64,000 nucleotides of DNA from an uncultured Armatimonadota bacterium (GTDB taxonomy: Bacteria > Armatimonadota > Fimbriimonadia > Fimbriimonadales > Fimbriimonadaceae): contig CAILEM010000153.1 of NCBI GenBank assembly GCA_903833215.1, positions 1 through 64,000 on the forward strand, read 5' to 3'. The position numbers were made by a program, and so were the translations under genes. Numbering within the stretch: the stretch's first letter is position 1; every line of letters begins with the position of its first letter. The notes beneath the pieces were generated by a model that was not told the DNA's origin, made no database searches, and worked only from the letters and a program-made list of their open reading frames with translations. Positions 18,070 to 26,568 of this stretch are shown one piece after another.

Positions 18070-19479
18070 TTAGTTTGTGGGCTTGAGCCCTTCGATTTTT
18101 ATCACGTATGGGTAGGTGTTTGGCTCGATCTTAGGTAGTTCGACAACCAATCCATTCTCGGTTGAATGTGTCGGCAGTTCTCCGTCAAATCCAAGCAAGG
18201 TAACAACCCCACCGGCCATTCCTTTGAGCGTCTTGATCACGGCTTGGGTTCCTGGCCAAGCCAAAGCGATTGCGTAAACCGTGTCGCCTTTGGTTGTAAA
18301 CCGGAAATCCTCTCCGGTGAACGCCGCTCGGTTGGTATCTGTAAACGCTCCCTCTGGAATCTCGGTAGGGCCCTCACCAAAGGTGTGCCAGGGTCGGGTT
18401 CCATAAATCGCCTCCCCGTTCACCTTGAGCCAAGCGCCGATCTCGAGCAGAATTCTCTGTTCTTCCTCAGGAATCGTTCCATCAGGTTTGGGTCCGATAT
18501 TGAGGAGTAGCGCGCCGTTCTTGCTCACCACATCCACCAAATCTTCCACGAGCGACTCCGGAGTTTTGTAGTCTTGGTTGGTGATGTAGCCCCAGGAGGT
18601 TTTGCTTACCGACGTATCGTTCTGCCAGAGCGCATCCCGAATACCGGCAAGCTGTCCGCGCTCGACGTCGAATACCGCCGTGCCCTTAGGATAGGCATCG
18701 TACTTGTAGTTGATCGCAACCCCAAGGCCCCATTCGGCACCGCGATTGTAATAGTGAGCAGCAAACCGCTGAAGGTACGGCTTGAAGGCGTTGTGCTGGA
18801 TCCACCAATCGAACCAAACTAGCTGGGGTTTGTATTTATCAACGATCTCGATCGTTCGGGCCAGCCAGTCCTCCAAGTATTCGGGAGTAGGCGCGGCTTC
18901 GTCGAGATTATGATGGTCCTTGGGGCCGGGAGCGGCAGGACCGTAGAGATCGTCAAAAGCGGGATCTTGGACGTCTGACGGGATTTGACGCCCACCATCA
19001 AAGAACCAAAAATGCTCGGCACGGTGGGTAGAGGCACCGAACACCAATCCCTCAGACCGTACGGCATCGGCGAGGTCACCCATGACATCGCGCTTCGGCC
19101 CCATCTTTGCCGCACACCAGCGCGAGAAACCGGAATCGTACATCGCAAAACCATCATGGTGCTCGGCAACCGGGACAACAAACTTCGCCCCTGCCTCGGC
19201 AAATAGCTTTGCGTAGGAAGCGGGATCGTACGCTTCGTAGGTCATCAAAGGCACGAAGTCTTTGTAGCCAAACTCCGTTTGCGGACCGTAGGTTGCTACG
19301 TGATGTTCGAACTCCCGCGAACCCTGCTGGTACATCTGCCGCGAGTACCACTCACTGCTAAATGCGGGCACAGAGTACACGCCCCAGTGGATAAAGATGC
19401 CGAACTTGCCATCCTCGTACCAGGTCGGAATTTGATAGTTGGAAAGCGACTCCCAGGTCGGTTCAAAAGGACCATTCAT
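18070..19479 (-). CDS. alpha-L-fucosidase (GH29), probably cytoplasmic
   Basis: This 469-residue glycoside hydrolase of family 29 releases alpha-linked L-fucose by a retaining mechanism. Family motifs are GKFGIFIHWGVYSVPAF and SSEWY near residues 25-45, the HHDGFAMYDS box at 107-116, and the nucleophile Asp224 in LVWFDWW. A short beta domain follows at the C terminus. There is no signal peptide, so it probably acts on fucosylated oligosaccharides already imported. It heads a four-gene operon with two oxidoreductases and an acetyltransferase. A TAAGCT box lies 9 nt before the ATG. Confidence 0.95.
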   Translation of the reverse strand: MNGPFEPTWESLSNYQIPTWYEDGKFGIFIHWGVYSVPAFSSEWYSRQMYQQGSREFEHHVATYGPQTEFGYKDFVPLMTYEAYDPASYAKLFAEAGAKFVVPVAEHHDGFAMYDSGFSRWCAAKMGPKRDVMGDLADAVRSEGLVFGASTHRAEHFWFFDGGRQIPSDVQDPAFDDLYGPAAPGPKDHHNLDEAAPTPEYLEDWLARTIEIVDKYKPQLVWFDWWIQHNAFKPYLQRFAAHYYNRGAEWGLGVAINYKYDAYPKGTAVFDVERGQLAGIRDALWQNDTSVSKTSWGYITNQDYKTPESLVEDLVDVVSKNGALLLNIGPKPDGTIPEEEQRILLEIGAWLKVNGEAIYGTRPWHTFGEGPTEIPEGAFTDTNRAAFTGEDFRFTTKGDTVYAIALAWPGTQAVIKTLKGMAGGVVTLLGFDGELPTHSTENGLVVELPKIEPNTYPYVIKIEGLKPTN

Positions 19480-19488
19480 GCTGGAGTT

Positions 19489-19494
19489 AGCTTA
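19489..19494 (-). promoter_or_regulatory. -10 box of the fucosidase operon
   Basis: Read on the minus strand, TAAGCT lies 9 nt before the GH29 ATG; no Shine-Dalgarno. Confidence 0.45.
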
Positions 19495-19703
19495 CTATCT
19501 TGTTTCGCGATCTCGTCGCTAAAAGTGGTTCATCAAGATCACAGTCGCAGTTGATCGGTCTTCGATGCTGCTCCTTACTCTAGGGTGCGTCTCAAATCTT
19601 GAGCGTTCGGCTATCCCAATATTCGTCCGCCGCTCGGCCTCTGCTAGTCCCTGCATCAGGTTCTGATTGATGGCTGGTTCAGGCGCTCACACCGCTTGGT
19701 GCT

Positions 19704-19848
19704 GTCTCTCCCCGATGTCCCGAACCGTCGCTTAATCGTTCGTCATCGATGGACGCGCGCCAAACTAGCGCCTTCGCGCGTCGAACAGTGGCGCACTGAC
19801 TGTCCATCGACGAGCGAACGGCGACGATTATGGACCTCGGGGAGAGAC
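19704..19848. repeat. long imperfect inverted repeat (about 50-bp arms)
   Basis: The left arm 19704-19754 begins GTCTCTCCCCGA and ends CATCGATGGAC. The right arm 19802-19848 begins GTCCATCGACGAGCG and ends CGGGGAGAGAC. The arms pair over most of their length with a few bulges. A second nested palindrome, GACGCGCG / CGCGCGTC (19752-19759 and 19775-19782), sits in the spacer. Confidence 0.8.
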
Positions 19849-20086
19849 GAGTTGGACTTTCCTTTTCCGGAACCCTGCGGGTGGTTGGGGACTGGGCTAT
19901 CACTCCAAACCAATGGATGCTTCCTGTAGCGCCGGAGGTGCGCCCTTATACCAGCCCAGGGTGCAACCCTGTGGAAATCGACGTCAACCAAACCCGAAAC
20001 CCTGTAAGGGTGACCTATCTGTCGCTGGGCACCGCCCAGCGACTTCATTTTGACGTCACAGGTCCGAATCAATGCCTCGCCAACGC

Positions 20087-22507
20087 CTACATGCGATGTA
20101 CGGTTGCCCAGATTTCTCGCTTGGCGTCGAGGTCTCGGAATTGCTTTCGTCCCTCGACGATATCAAGATAGACGGTCGCGATCTCGAAGGGACGCATCGG
20201 GAACTGGATCGTGTTGTCGGTTACTTCGAGTTCGGATGGCGAGCACCCCATCAAGTCGGTTCGGATCGCTCTTGCGATCGTAGAATTGAATCGAACGGTC
20301 GCGATCGACTCGATGCCATCGAACTCGACTAGCCGCAATACAAAGGGGTATTCCCAGTCGGCAGCGTAGCCGTCGATCTTGCTTTGGCCGATCATCTCGC
20401 GATACAGCGCGGTCATGACAACGTTCTCGGGTGTACAGGATGCGAGGGAGAAAGACATAACCTCGGGTTCATCGACTTTGGGCAGGTAGTAACGTCGTGT
20501 GGGGGGCCGAAGGATCTCTTGGGCAGTTCGCCAACGCTCGCTGTTGGTCATCGGACCGTGAGGGATGAGCCAGAACCGTCCGCGACTGTCTGAGTGGAAA
20601 TAGTCTCCGTCCCATGGGTCGTAGGCATTGACCAGGCAATTGATTTCGTTTCCCTCACCCAAAAACCACTGCTGACTTCCACCATGGACGATCAGCAACC
20701 CTCGATCCGGCTGATCCGCGTCGATCAGATCCACCAGAGTCAATGAAGTGAAGGGCTTGTCCACCTCCTCGAACCACTGGGGAGACGTCATCCAATCTCC
20801 AGTTGGGTACTTCTTTGGCCAAGACCCATGTGGATGAACTTCGGAGATGCCGTACGGCTGGTCGGTGATTATGCGAGGTCGGAAGCTTAGTGGGATCGAG
20901 GCCGTAAGCCCAGAATTCATGCCACCGTCTGGACGGTCGATATGAGCAAGCGCGTCAACATCCAACGCTCTCCTCTCTGGCATCAGCGAAATATTTACGC
21001 GCATGTCATTCGGTTGGTGATCGAGGCTGAACCCAACATTTGCGATGTTGAGTCGCTTCTTATCCTTGACCATGCTAAAGCCAAATGCACCCGGCTGTGA
21101 GAAGACGCCATTCGGAAACTCCCGACTCATAAACTGACCGATCCGCTGGTCATCTGAAATCGTCACGATCAGGTCGTCTCGTACAAGATCTTGTTCAAGT
21201 TTGGCCCGGTCGGTGACTTCGCCGGTCAGGACGTAGCCATAGGGCGGAACCTCAACGCATCTACTCACACCCATGGCGACCTGAGCTTTAGTTGCCCACC
21301 CATGCGGATTGAAAACGAAACCGTGGCCGGGTCGCCGTTGGTCCTGCTCGCCGGTGACAAACCTGGGTTTCATTGGGTCGTCACCGAAAGGAGCAACGAT
21401 CCGATCAAGGTTTGCACGGCGAACGTGACGTGAGAGGCTCATACTCTTCTGATAGCTGAAGACTCCGACTCTTCCGCACAGCCCTTCGCACTCGCAATTG
21501 TCGTGATGCTGAGCTTGGAGCAGTTCGCGCCAAGCTTCTTCGAGTTCCCATGTGGGATACACATCCCATTGGGCATAAGGTCGGCCGAGAAGACTGGCTA
21601 TTGCCGCTGTAGTTTCGGCAGTGAGCAACGACGCCTCCGCATCACGTGAATACCGGCGCATGCGATCACCGTTTTTGCCGAGCGTCATGCCATGCCAAAT
21701 GTCGTCCATTGTGTATCGGCGGGTGGGCACGTCCTGTGGGCTCTTCGACAGGTATTCACCGAGGGTGGCAAACGTGACGTCGAATCTCGGATCGCCGAGA
21801 AGCTCCTTTGTCTTCGGTAGCAGAACCTCACTTCGGCACATCCAATCCTGCGTGGGCATGAGTTCCAGCCATTGCAGAATCAGGTCGCCGTTCGCGGTGC
21901 CTGTGGCCGCAAGTTCATCCATCAATATCTGGATGTCTTCTGGCCATTGGTGCAGATTGAGGCGATTTCGCGTCGCCGTCAAAAGGCTCGAGCCATCTTG
22001 GCCCTCCCACCACACAACGGGAACATCCTCTTTCGGAACTTCAGGTGTGTGCCAAGTCCACTGGAAGAACAGCGAGGCGTACTTATAGCCACACGAACCC
22101 AAGATTTGAGGGAGTTGCGGAAAGAAGTCGCACTCCTCCTCCCAAAATGTTTCCGGGCGCTTACCAAGCAGCCGTTTGCAGGTCCTTACTCCGTAGATCC
22201 GCTGGCGCACATTCGACTCGCCGCCATGAAACAAACCATATGGCTGGCCGTATGAGCCGCCGACAATTTCAACGGTTCCGTTATGGACTGCCTGCTTGAG
22301 TTCCGCAAGTGCATCTGGGCATTCGCTCGCCATTTTCTCGTAGCCGACTCCATCGAAATTGACATTCCCCTTCGCCCCAAGTTCCTGACAGAAGTGCAGC
22401 ATGTCGCGCACCGAGCTCGGCAGCACTTCGTACCCCCAAAGCCACTCCATATCGGCCCAATGCATGTGGTTTCCGAAGGTGTAAGTGATAGGAACGCGAT
22501 CCGCCAT
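20087..22507 (-). CDS. GH38-type alpha-mannosidase-like protein
   Basis: This 806-residue protein resembles family 38 glycoside hydrolases. An N-terminal zinc-site-like motif HMHWADMEWLW corresponds to the usual HIDTAWLW. A candidate nucleophile region is EECDFFPQLPQIL. AQHHDNCECEG corresponds to the family AQHHDA zinc motif, and a large beta-domain C-terminal half follows. Several key motifs deviate from the textbook sequence, so substrate and even activity are uncertain. No signal peptide is present. The start at 22507 is chosen over the in-frame codon at 22576 because the latter overlaps the upstream gene, and because TACGAT sits 7 nt before the ATG at 22507. Confidence 0.8.
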   Translation of the reverse strand: MADRVPITYTFGNHMHWADMEWLWGYEVLPSSVRDMLHFCQELGAKGNVNFDGVGYEKMASECPDALAELKQAVHNGTVEIVGGSYGQPYGLFHGGESNVRQRIYGVRTCKRLLGKRPETFWEEECDFFPQLPQILGSCGYKYASLFFQWTWHTPEVPKEDVPVVWWEGQDGSSLLTATRNRLNLHQWPEDIQILMDELAATGTANGDLILQWLELMPTQDWMCRSEVLLPKTKELLGDPRFDVTFATLGEYLSKSPQDVPTRRYTMDDIWHGMTLGKNGDRMRRYSRDAEASLLTAETTAAIASLLGRPYAQWDVYPTWELEEAWRELLQAQHHDNCECEGLCGRVGVFSYQKSMSLSRHVRRANLDRIVAPFGDDPMKPRFVTGEQDQRRPGHGFVFNPHGWATKAQVAMGVSRCVEVPPYGYVLTGEVTDRAKLEQDLVRDDLIVTISDDQRIGQFMSREFPNGVFSQPGAFGFSMVKDKKRLNIANVGFSLDHQPNDMRVNISLMPERRALDVDALAHIDRPDGGMNSGLTASIPLSFRPRIITDQPYGISEVHPHGSWPKKYPTGDWMTSPQWFEEVDKPFTSLTLVDLIDADQPDRGLLIVHGGSQQWFLGEGNEINCLVNAYDPWDGDYFHSDSRGRFWLIPHGPMTNSERWRTAQEILRPPTRRYYLPKVDEPEVMSFSLASCTPENVVMTALYREMIGQSKIDGYAADWEYPFVLRLVEFDGIESIATVRFNSTIARAIRTDLMGCSPSELEVTDNTIQFPMRPFEIATVYLDIVEGRKQFRDLDAKREIWATVHRM

Positions 22508-22514
22508 GTTGTCA

Positions 22515-22520
22515 ATCGTA
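22515..22520 (-). promoter_or_regulatory. -10 box of the GH38-like gene
   Basis: Minus-strand TACGAT, 7 nt before the ATG at 22507, lies in the 40-bp gap after the beta-helix gene. The mannosidase may therefore be transcribed separately as well. Confidence 0.45.
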
Positions 22521-22547
22521 CTCTGCCCAGGAGCACGGAACGTGGCG

Positions 22548-24380
22548 TCAGCCCTTCGATTTACTTCTGGGTCCAACTTGGCTCATATCCCAGACCCTTG
22601 CGCGGCTGTCTGGCCCGATTACCTTCCACACTCGCTTCTTTTGCTGAGTGATTCGGGGTCTATCGAACCAATTCAGAGCTTTCTCCAACGGATTCGTTGA
22701 GACCTCGGCATATTGGTTCAACGTCACTCGGGAGACACCTTTGCTTCCCCCAAAAACGTTGGCGGCGATGCTAGACGCTCCGTCCGGGCTGAGTCGCAGG
22801 TTTAACGAGCCGGGGGAATCGAGAACGTTGTTGCGGATCGTGTAATCCGTGCAACGGGCAAAGTCCATTCGCATGTCGCTTGAGTTGAGGAAAAGGTTCC
22901 CCTGGATGGTGTTGTGTCTGGCCATGTGGTTTTGCGACGGTCGCGTGATTCCAATCGACACATTGCCCTCAACAACGCAGTCATGGGCCTGCTCATCCAA
23001 ATAGTAGGCTGACGCGCCGTATAAGCCCGTATCAATAATGTCTTCCACGAGATTATTTCGGACGGTGACGTGACCAGAAAATCCGAAATAGATCCCGCCA
23101 CCGTCATGCATGGTTAACATCGCTCGCGCAATGTAGTTATCGGAAATGAGATGCCCTTCGCCCGCACCAAGAATCGCGGAATAGCTGGTGTCCGTGACCT
23201 CGTTGTGCGAACAGATCGCATCGCGACCACCCACCCAAAGTCCTATGGCGCTAGGATATTGAATTCCGACATGACTCACGAAGCAATCCTCAACCACCGA
23301 CCGGTCGCCTTCGACCCGGATGCCTCCAGCCCCAGTATCGGACGCGCGACAGTTTTCGACACTGGCATCCGGACAATTCCAAAGCTTGATGCCAGTCCCG
23401 GCGACGGATTGGACACTGATATTTTCAAGTCTTAAGTGTGAGGAGGTAGCCGCCGTTATCGCCCCGTCATATGCACCTGCCCCGAATCCACCCGCCTTTA
23501 GCGAGACGTTTGCGACCTTGAAGTTCAGGTTCTTGAGCGTCACGCCTTGGGCATCAACGAGGCCAAACAATACATTAAGCGTCGGCAAATACGCTTTGAG
23601 GTTCTTAGGATTCTCGCCAGGAAGCGGCCAATAGTAGATCCGCTTCGCTTTGCGGTCGAGGAACCACTGTCCCGGCTTGGTCAGCCCTTGCTTCGTATTC
23701 CAAACAACATATTTCTGGACAGCGAATGCCCCTGGCGGGTGACCACATGGACTAGAGAACCGGATTCCGCCGCTTGAAAGATCAACCGATGCCACACCCA
23801 CGCAGGATTCGTCCCACATGTGATACACGGTCACTTCTGCGCTCGCAGGTTCCAACCATGGGCCAATGTCCGACGGTTTGGCTTTCATCGTCGTCAATTC
23901 CACATCGGTAGGTTTGCGTTTCCACCCGCCCCCTGTGGTGCTCATCCAAGGAACATCGAACACCGACTCGTGCTTGAACTCGCCAGCCGCGGGCATTCGA
24001 GACCTCGGCCGTAGTTGCCCCTCAACCATCAGCATGCGAGCCCCATTCACCGCAACGGGATCTGGTATCGAAGCCGAGAGCAATTTCCCGTCCTCGATCC
24101 AGCCTTTGACCTCAATCCCTCCGTAGAAAGTCGGGTTCGCACCCGATCTCCCCTCGATGGTTAAGCCCGCATAGTCTTTGCCAATCGAAACCATGTTCGG
24201 CAGGATATAGTCGCCAGCAAGCACCTCGATCTTCGCCTGCGGAACGCCTTTAAGCGCAACCATCGCCGCCTCAATAGTCCGCATCGGCGACGATTCACCC
24301 CCCGAAGCGCCGTCGTTTCCGCTTGGGGAAATGAAGATGACTTGTCCCACCGAAAGAACAGCAATCAGCAAGCTGACCAT
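22548..24380 (-). CDS. secreted right-handed parallel beta-helix protein
   Basis: This 610-residue protein has an N-terminal signal peptide (about 1-14) followed by FISPSGNDGASGGESSPMRTIEAAM, the hallmark opening of secreted pectate-lyase-like beta-helix proteins. The middle (about 260-560) is a series of beta-helix rungs of the form x-N-x-I-x-x-x-x-x-G-I-x-V/L (for example ISVQSVAGTGIKLWNCPDASVENC). Such proteins are polysaccharide lyases, hydrolases or binding proteins; the specific activity cannot be read. The ATG lies 6 nt after a TAAACT box. The neighbouring GH38-like gene suggests a shared plant or algal glycan substrate. Confidence 0.88.
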   Translation of the reverse strand: MVSLLIAVLSVGQVIFISPSGNDGASGGESSPMRTIEAAMVALKGVPQAKIEVLAGDYILPNMVSIGKDYAGLTIEGRSGANPTFYGGIEVKGWIEDGKLLSASIPDPVAVNGARMLMVEGQLRPRSRMPAAGEFKHESVFDVPWMSTTGGGWKRKPTDVELTTMKAKPSDIGPWLEPASAEVTVYHMWDESCVGVASVDLSSGGIRFSSPCGHPPGAFAVQKYVVWNTKQGLTKPGQWFLDRKAKRIYYWPLPGENPKNLKAYLPTLNVLFGLVDAQGVTLKNLNFKVANVSLKAGGFGAGAYDGAITAATSSHLRLENISVQSVAGTGIKLWNCPDASVENCRASDTGAGGIRVEGDRSVVEDCFVSHVGIQYPSAIGLWVGGRDAICSHNEVTDTSYSAILGAGEGHLISDNYIARAMLTMHDGGGIYFGFSGHVTVRNNLVEDIIDTGLYGASAYYLDEQAHDCVVEGNVSIGITRPSQNHMARHNTIQGNLFLNSSDMRMDFARCTDYTIRNNVLDSPGSLNLRLSPDGASSIAANVFGGSKGVSRVTLNQYAEVSTNPLEKALNWFDRPRITQQKKRVWKVIGPDSRARVWDMSQVGPRSKSKG

Positions 24381-24386
24381 AGCCCG

Positions 24387-24392
24387 AGTTTA
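24387..24392 (-). promoter_or_regulatory. -10 box of the beta-helix gene
   Basis: Minus-strand TAAACT lies 6 nt before the ATG at 24380; leaderless type. Confidence 0.55.
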
Positions 24393-24620
24393 GTCGAGTT
24401 GAGAGCCTTGCGACACACGAATTTTCGCTCCCTTATACCTAGACCTAGGGGATCCACGGGGAACAAATCATCGCTTGCCAGATCTTCGACCTTGATCTGG
24501 TTGCGTGATGAGTGTCCTCCTTGACAACAGGGTTAGCCAGCGTTTTGCGAGTCGCTTAGATAACTGCATATTCGGTCACTTTTTGGGAGGGAGTGTTGAC
24601 TGGTAACGTCGAAGAGATTT

Positions 24621-24923
24621 GTGCCGTCGGAAATAATGAAAGTCATGCAACAGGTCGCCATATCAGATCGGGCCTACTCAAGACTGCAGCGAGCTGCCGC
24701 TGCGAGGAGTATGACCGTGGGTGCTTATATCGAAGACTTGGTAAGTCAGGATATACCCCCCGCCACAGCAGACAACCACGAACGGATGTTCACGCCAGAG
24801 CGCCTGGCGCTAATCGATGCTGCCGAAGCCGATGCGCTCGCGGGGAATGTTTATACACCGGAGCAGGTTCGAGACTTTATCCAGCAAAAGCACGACGCAT
24901 GGCTTCAAACCCACCCCAACTGA
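24621..24923 (+). CDS. ribbon-helix-helix antitoxin (ParD-like)
   Basis: This 100-residue protein begins with a short ribbon-helix-helix-type segment (VMQQVAISDRAYSRLQRAAAARSMTVGAYIEDLV), the DNA-binding form common in ParD/CopG antitoxins. An acidic C-terminal toxin-binding region follows. The first start is GTG with GAAGAG just upstream; an ATG 5 codons in (24636) is an alternative. Its last 25 bp overlap the start of the toxin gene, which implies coupled translation. Antitoxins of this kind usually repress their own promoter. Confidence 0.82.
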   Translation: MPSEIMKVMQQVAISDRAYSRLQRAAAARSMTVGAYIEDLVSQDIPPATADNHERMFTPERLALIDAAEADALAGNVYTPEQVRDFIQQKHDAWLQTHPN

Positions 24924-25249
24924 CTGTAGTCTACGCCCGCTCTGTCCGACGGGAGCTTGGCGAGATCTGGGATTGGAACGCTAAAGAGTACGGGGCAGTC
25001 CATGCAACCAGTTACCTTCGCTACATCGAGCAATGTGTCAGCGAATTAAGCACGAAGTACATCGACGGAAAATCGATGTCGAAAAGACCCAACCTTATGG
25101 AGATCACGTTTCGGCGGAGCCGTAACCTCAAGGCCCATGCCCATATCGTCATCTACCGCGTTGACCAGACTGGCGGGACTGTCACGATCCTACATATCTT
25201 TCACACTGCTCAGGATATAGAAGGACGAATCGCCGAGGAAGGACTGTAG
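24899..25249 (+). CDS. ParE/RelE-superfamily toxin
   Basis: This 116-residue protein has the compact alpha/beta toxin fold of the ParE/RelE superfamily: LTVVYARSVRRELGEIWDWNAKEYG at the N terminus, then a basic strand FRRSRNLKAHAHIVIYRVD and a C-terminal HIFHTAQD-like strand. The ATG at 24899 is chosen because it gives the family's typical N terminus and length. It overlaps the antitoxin gene out of frame. ParE members poison gyrase and RelE members cut mRNA; which applies cannot be decided here. Confidence 0.88.
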   Translation: MASNPPQLTVVYARSVRRELGEIWDWNAKEYGAVHATSYLRYIEQCVSELSTKYIDGKSMSKRPNLMEITFRRSRNLKAHAHIVIYRVDQTGGTVTILHIFHTAQDIEGRIAEEGL

Positions 25250-25359
25250 CACACTCAAAGCGTTGCTACTGATCGTCGAGTTCAACCAAGACAATCCGCG
25301 TTGCTTGAAACGAGATCTTGGATCTGGCTGGCACTGCAAATCGAAACACCTGCATTCGG

Positions 25360-25743
25360 TCAGCCCCCACTTTCAGGGTGATGGACCTCAGAACGCTGGA
25401 CTCCCTGGGAATCCGGGTCCGTTGATTCCTGAGGAAGGGCATTGCCTTTCGCGCCCTTTTGATCGATCTTCTTCAGCTTCGCCAGTTGAGCCATTTGCTC
25501 GATGGTTAGGACGGTCTGGGGACGCTGTCTTTTGAACTTCTTGAAGTAGAGGTCCTCGATATATTCCTTCAAGGGTGCCTTCCAAGGCTTGTTTTGATGG
25601 TCGTCGATCTTGCGGAGGCTTTTCGGAAGAAATCCGAGTTCGCGTGCCATCTGCACATGCGCATGAGACAACCGATGCCTCTTTCGAGCATCGACCCATT
25701 CTTGGTATTTCGGAGGAAGTTTGGCAGTCTTCTTCTCGGCCAT
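25360..25743 (-). CDS. conserved hypothetical protein of a lysine-rich small family
   Basis: This 127-residue, strongly basic protein begins MAEKKTAKLPPKYQEWVDARKRHRLSHAHVQMARELGFLPK and continues with APLKEYIEDLYFKKFKRQRP. I have seen this layout in small bacterial hypotheticals often found near toxin-antitoxin genes. No function is known to me. An overlapping ORF in another frame (25388-25750) is a shadow. The gene sits between two toxin-antitoxin modules. Confidence 0.7.
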   Translation of the reverse strand: MAEKKTAKLPPKYQEWVDARKRHRLSHAHVQMARELGFLPKSLRKIDDHQNKPWKAPLKEYIEDLYFKKFKRQRPQTVLTIEQMAQLAKLKKIDQKGAKGNALPQESTDPDSQGVQRSEVHHPESGG

Positions 25744-25859
25744 GATTCACGTTATTATGCCTTTCAACTTTGTGAAAACTTGCACGTCAAACGCAGACAA
25801 CATGTCGATATTTCGCTGTCTGACCATTTCCAGCCAGAAATCCAAATATGGTCGTGTCC

Positions 25860-26306
25860 TCACTCCAGTTCCGAGATGCAAACCACCCGAATTGAATCGT
25901 TGCACCTCTTCAGGATAAGATCGTTCGTGAAAAAGACGTCGCACACGGAATTGACAGCTGCTGCGACTTGAATGCAATCTGGTAGCGGTAATCCGAGTTC
26001 CCTACGGGTCTCGCCCGCCAAAACTGCATCGAATTGGTCAATTTTGCAGATATCCACTTCTCTCGTGCTTGTAAGGAATTCCACGAAGCGAGCCTTTGAA
26101 GCCCTATCCTTTGCACCGGCCAAGCATTCAGCAAGAGTAATGGGTGAGGCGACAAGCTCTATCGATAGTTCGGCGGCTAGCCTTACCAATTCACCAACTG
26201 CAGAACCGAAAGCAGCATCATTCTCTATTAGGTAAATGACGGGAGCTGAATCTAGGAATGCCCTTTTGACACCACGAAGAGCCTCGCGAGGCGTCAATGA
26301 CCCCAT
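25860..26306 (-). CDS. PIN-domain toxin (VapC family)
   Basis: This 148-residue PIN-domain ribonuclease has the acidic active-site residues Asp19 (AFLDSAPVIYLIE), Glu60 (TLAECLAG), Asp110 (LPDCIQVAAA) and Asp129 (FFTNDLILK), all in the expected order. VapC toxins cut tRNA or rRNA. Its ATG lies inside the preceding small gene and overlaps it by 13 bp, so the two are translated together. Confidence 0.9.
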   Translation of the reverse strand: MGSLTPREALRGVKRAFLDSAPVIYLIENDAAFGSAVGELVRLAAELSIELVASPITLAECLAGAKDRASKARFVEFLTSTREVDICKIDQFDAVLAGETRRELGLPLPDCIQVAAAVNSVCDVFFTNDLILKRCNDSIRVVCISELE

Positions 26307-26497
26307 TCACTTCGCATCTCTCGCACCCGGTCTTGGGCGTCTGTGTTCACTGACCCCTTTTCTGCTGGCACGAAGCTAAGAACGCTACCTGTTCGTTTCG
26401 TCTGAATTCTGAGCTTCAAGTCATCCATCAGACGAGTCTGCTCACTCGTTGGTAAGGCATCGAACATATCGATTAAGGATTGATGCGTGTGGCTCAT
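26294..26497 (-). CDS. antitoxin partner of the PIN toxin (VapB-like)
   Basis: This 67-residue acidic protein (from the ATG at 26497; an upstream TTG at 26506 would add three residues) precedes and overlaps the PIN toxin gene. No strong VapB fold motif is visible, so the antitoxin role is inferred from size, order and overlap. The C-terminal half (SVNTDAQDRVREMRSEWGH) resembles toxin-neutralising tails. Confidence 0.72.
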   Translation of the reverse strand: MSHTHQSLIDMFDALPTSEQTRLMDDLKLRIQTKRTGSVLSFVPAEKGSVNTDAQDRVREMRSEWGH

Positions 26498-26568
26498 GGG
26501 GTGCAACGATTACTCGGCAACAGAACTTCTACTTAGTATAACGTCATCAATTGACTGCGAAGTTCTGA

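Larger units (their letters stand above)
19480..20086. other. 607-bp gene-free region rich in short perfect hairpins
   Basis: No convincing gene lies here. Besides the long inverted repeat at 19704-19848, the region holds at least five short hairpins with 3-nt loops: CTCAA/TTGAG (19591-19603), ATCAG/CTGAT (19655-19667), ACCC/GGGT (19872-19882), AGGGT/ACCCT (19958-19970) and ACCCT/AGGGT (19999-20011). There is also a 10-bp stem GTCGCTGGGC / GCCCAGCGAC with loop ACC (20021-20043). This could be a structured non-coding RNA or the remains of a mobile element. I see no match to RNase P, tmRNA, SRP or 6S RNA. Confidence 0.5.

Noticed and set aside
20080-20100. Resemblance to a group II intron domain V end (TGTACGGTTG)
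   Set aside because: The stretch codes for the C terminus of the GH38-like protein, and no GAAA-loop hairpin or reverse-transcriptase gene is present.
19830-20171. A 113-codon plus-strand ORF in the hairpin-rich gap
   Set aside because: It runs into the 3' end of the GH38-like gene, its sequence is low in protein-like pattern, and the hairpins explain the region better.
24478-24500. Hairpin CCAGATC / GATCTGG in the gap before the antitoxin gene
   Set aside because: It is a short 7-bp stem with no T-run and no adjacent gene end, so I cannot call it a terminator.
25388-25750. An overlapping 120-codon minus-strand ORF
   Set aside because: The other frame (25360-25743) has the conserved N terminus and better composition; this one is a shadow.
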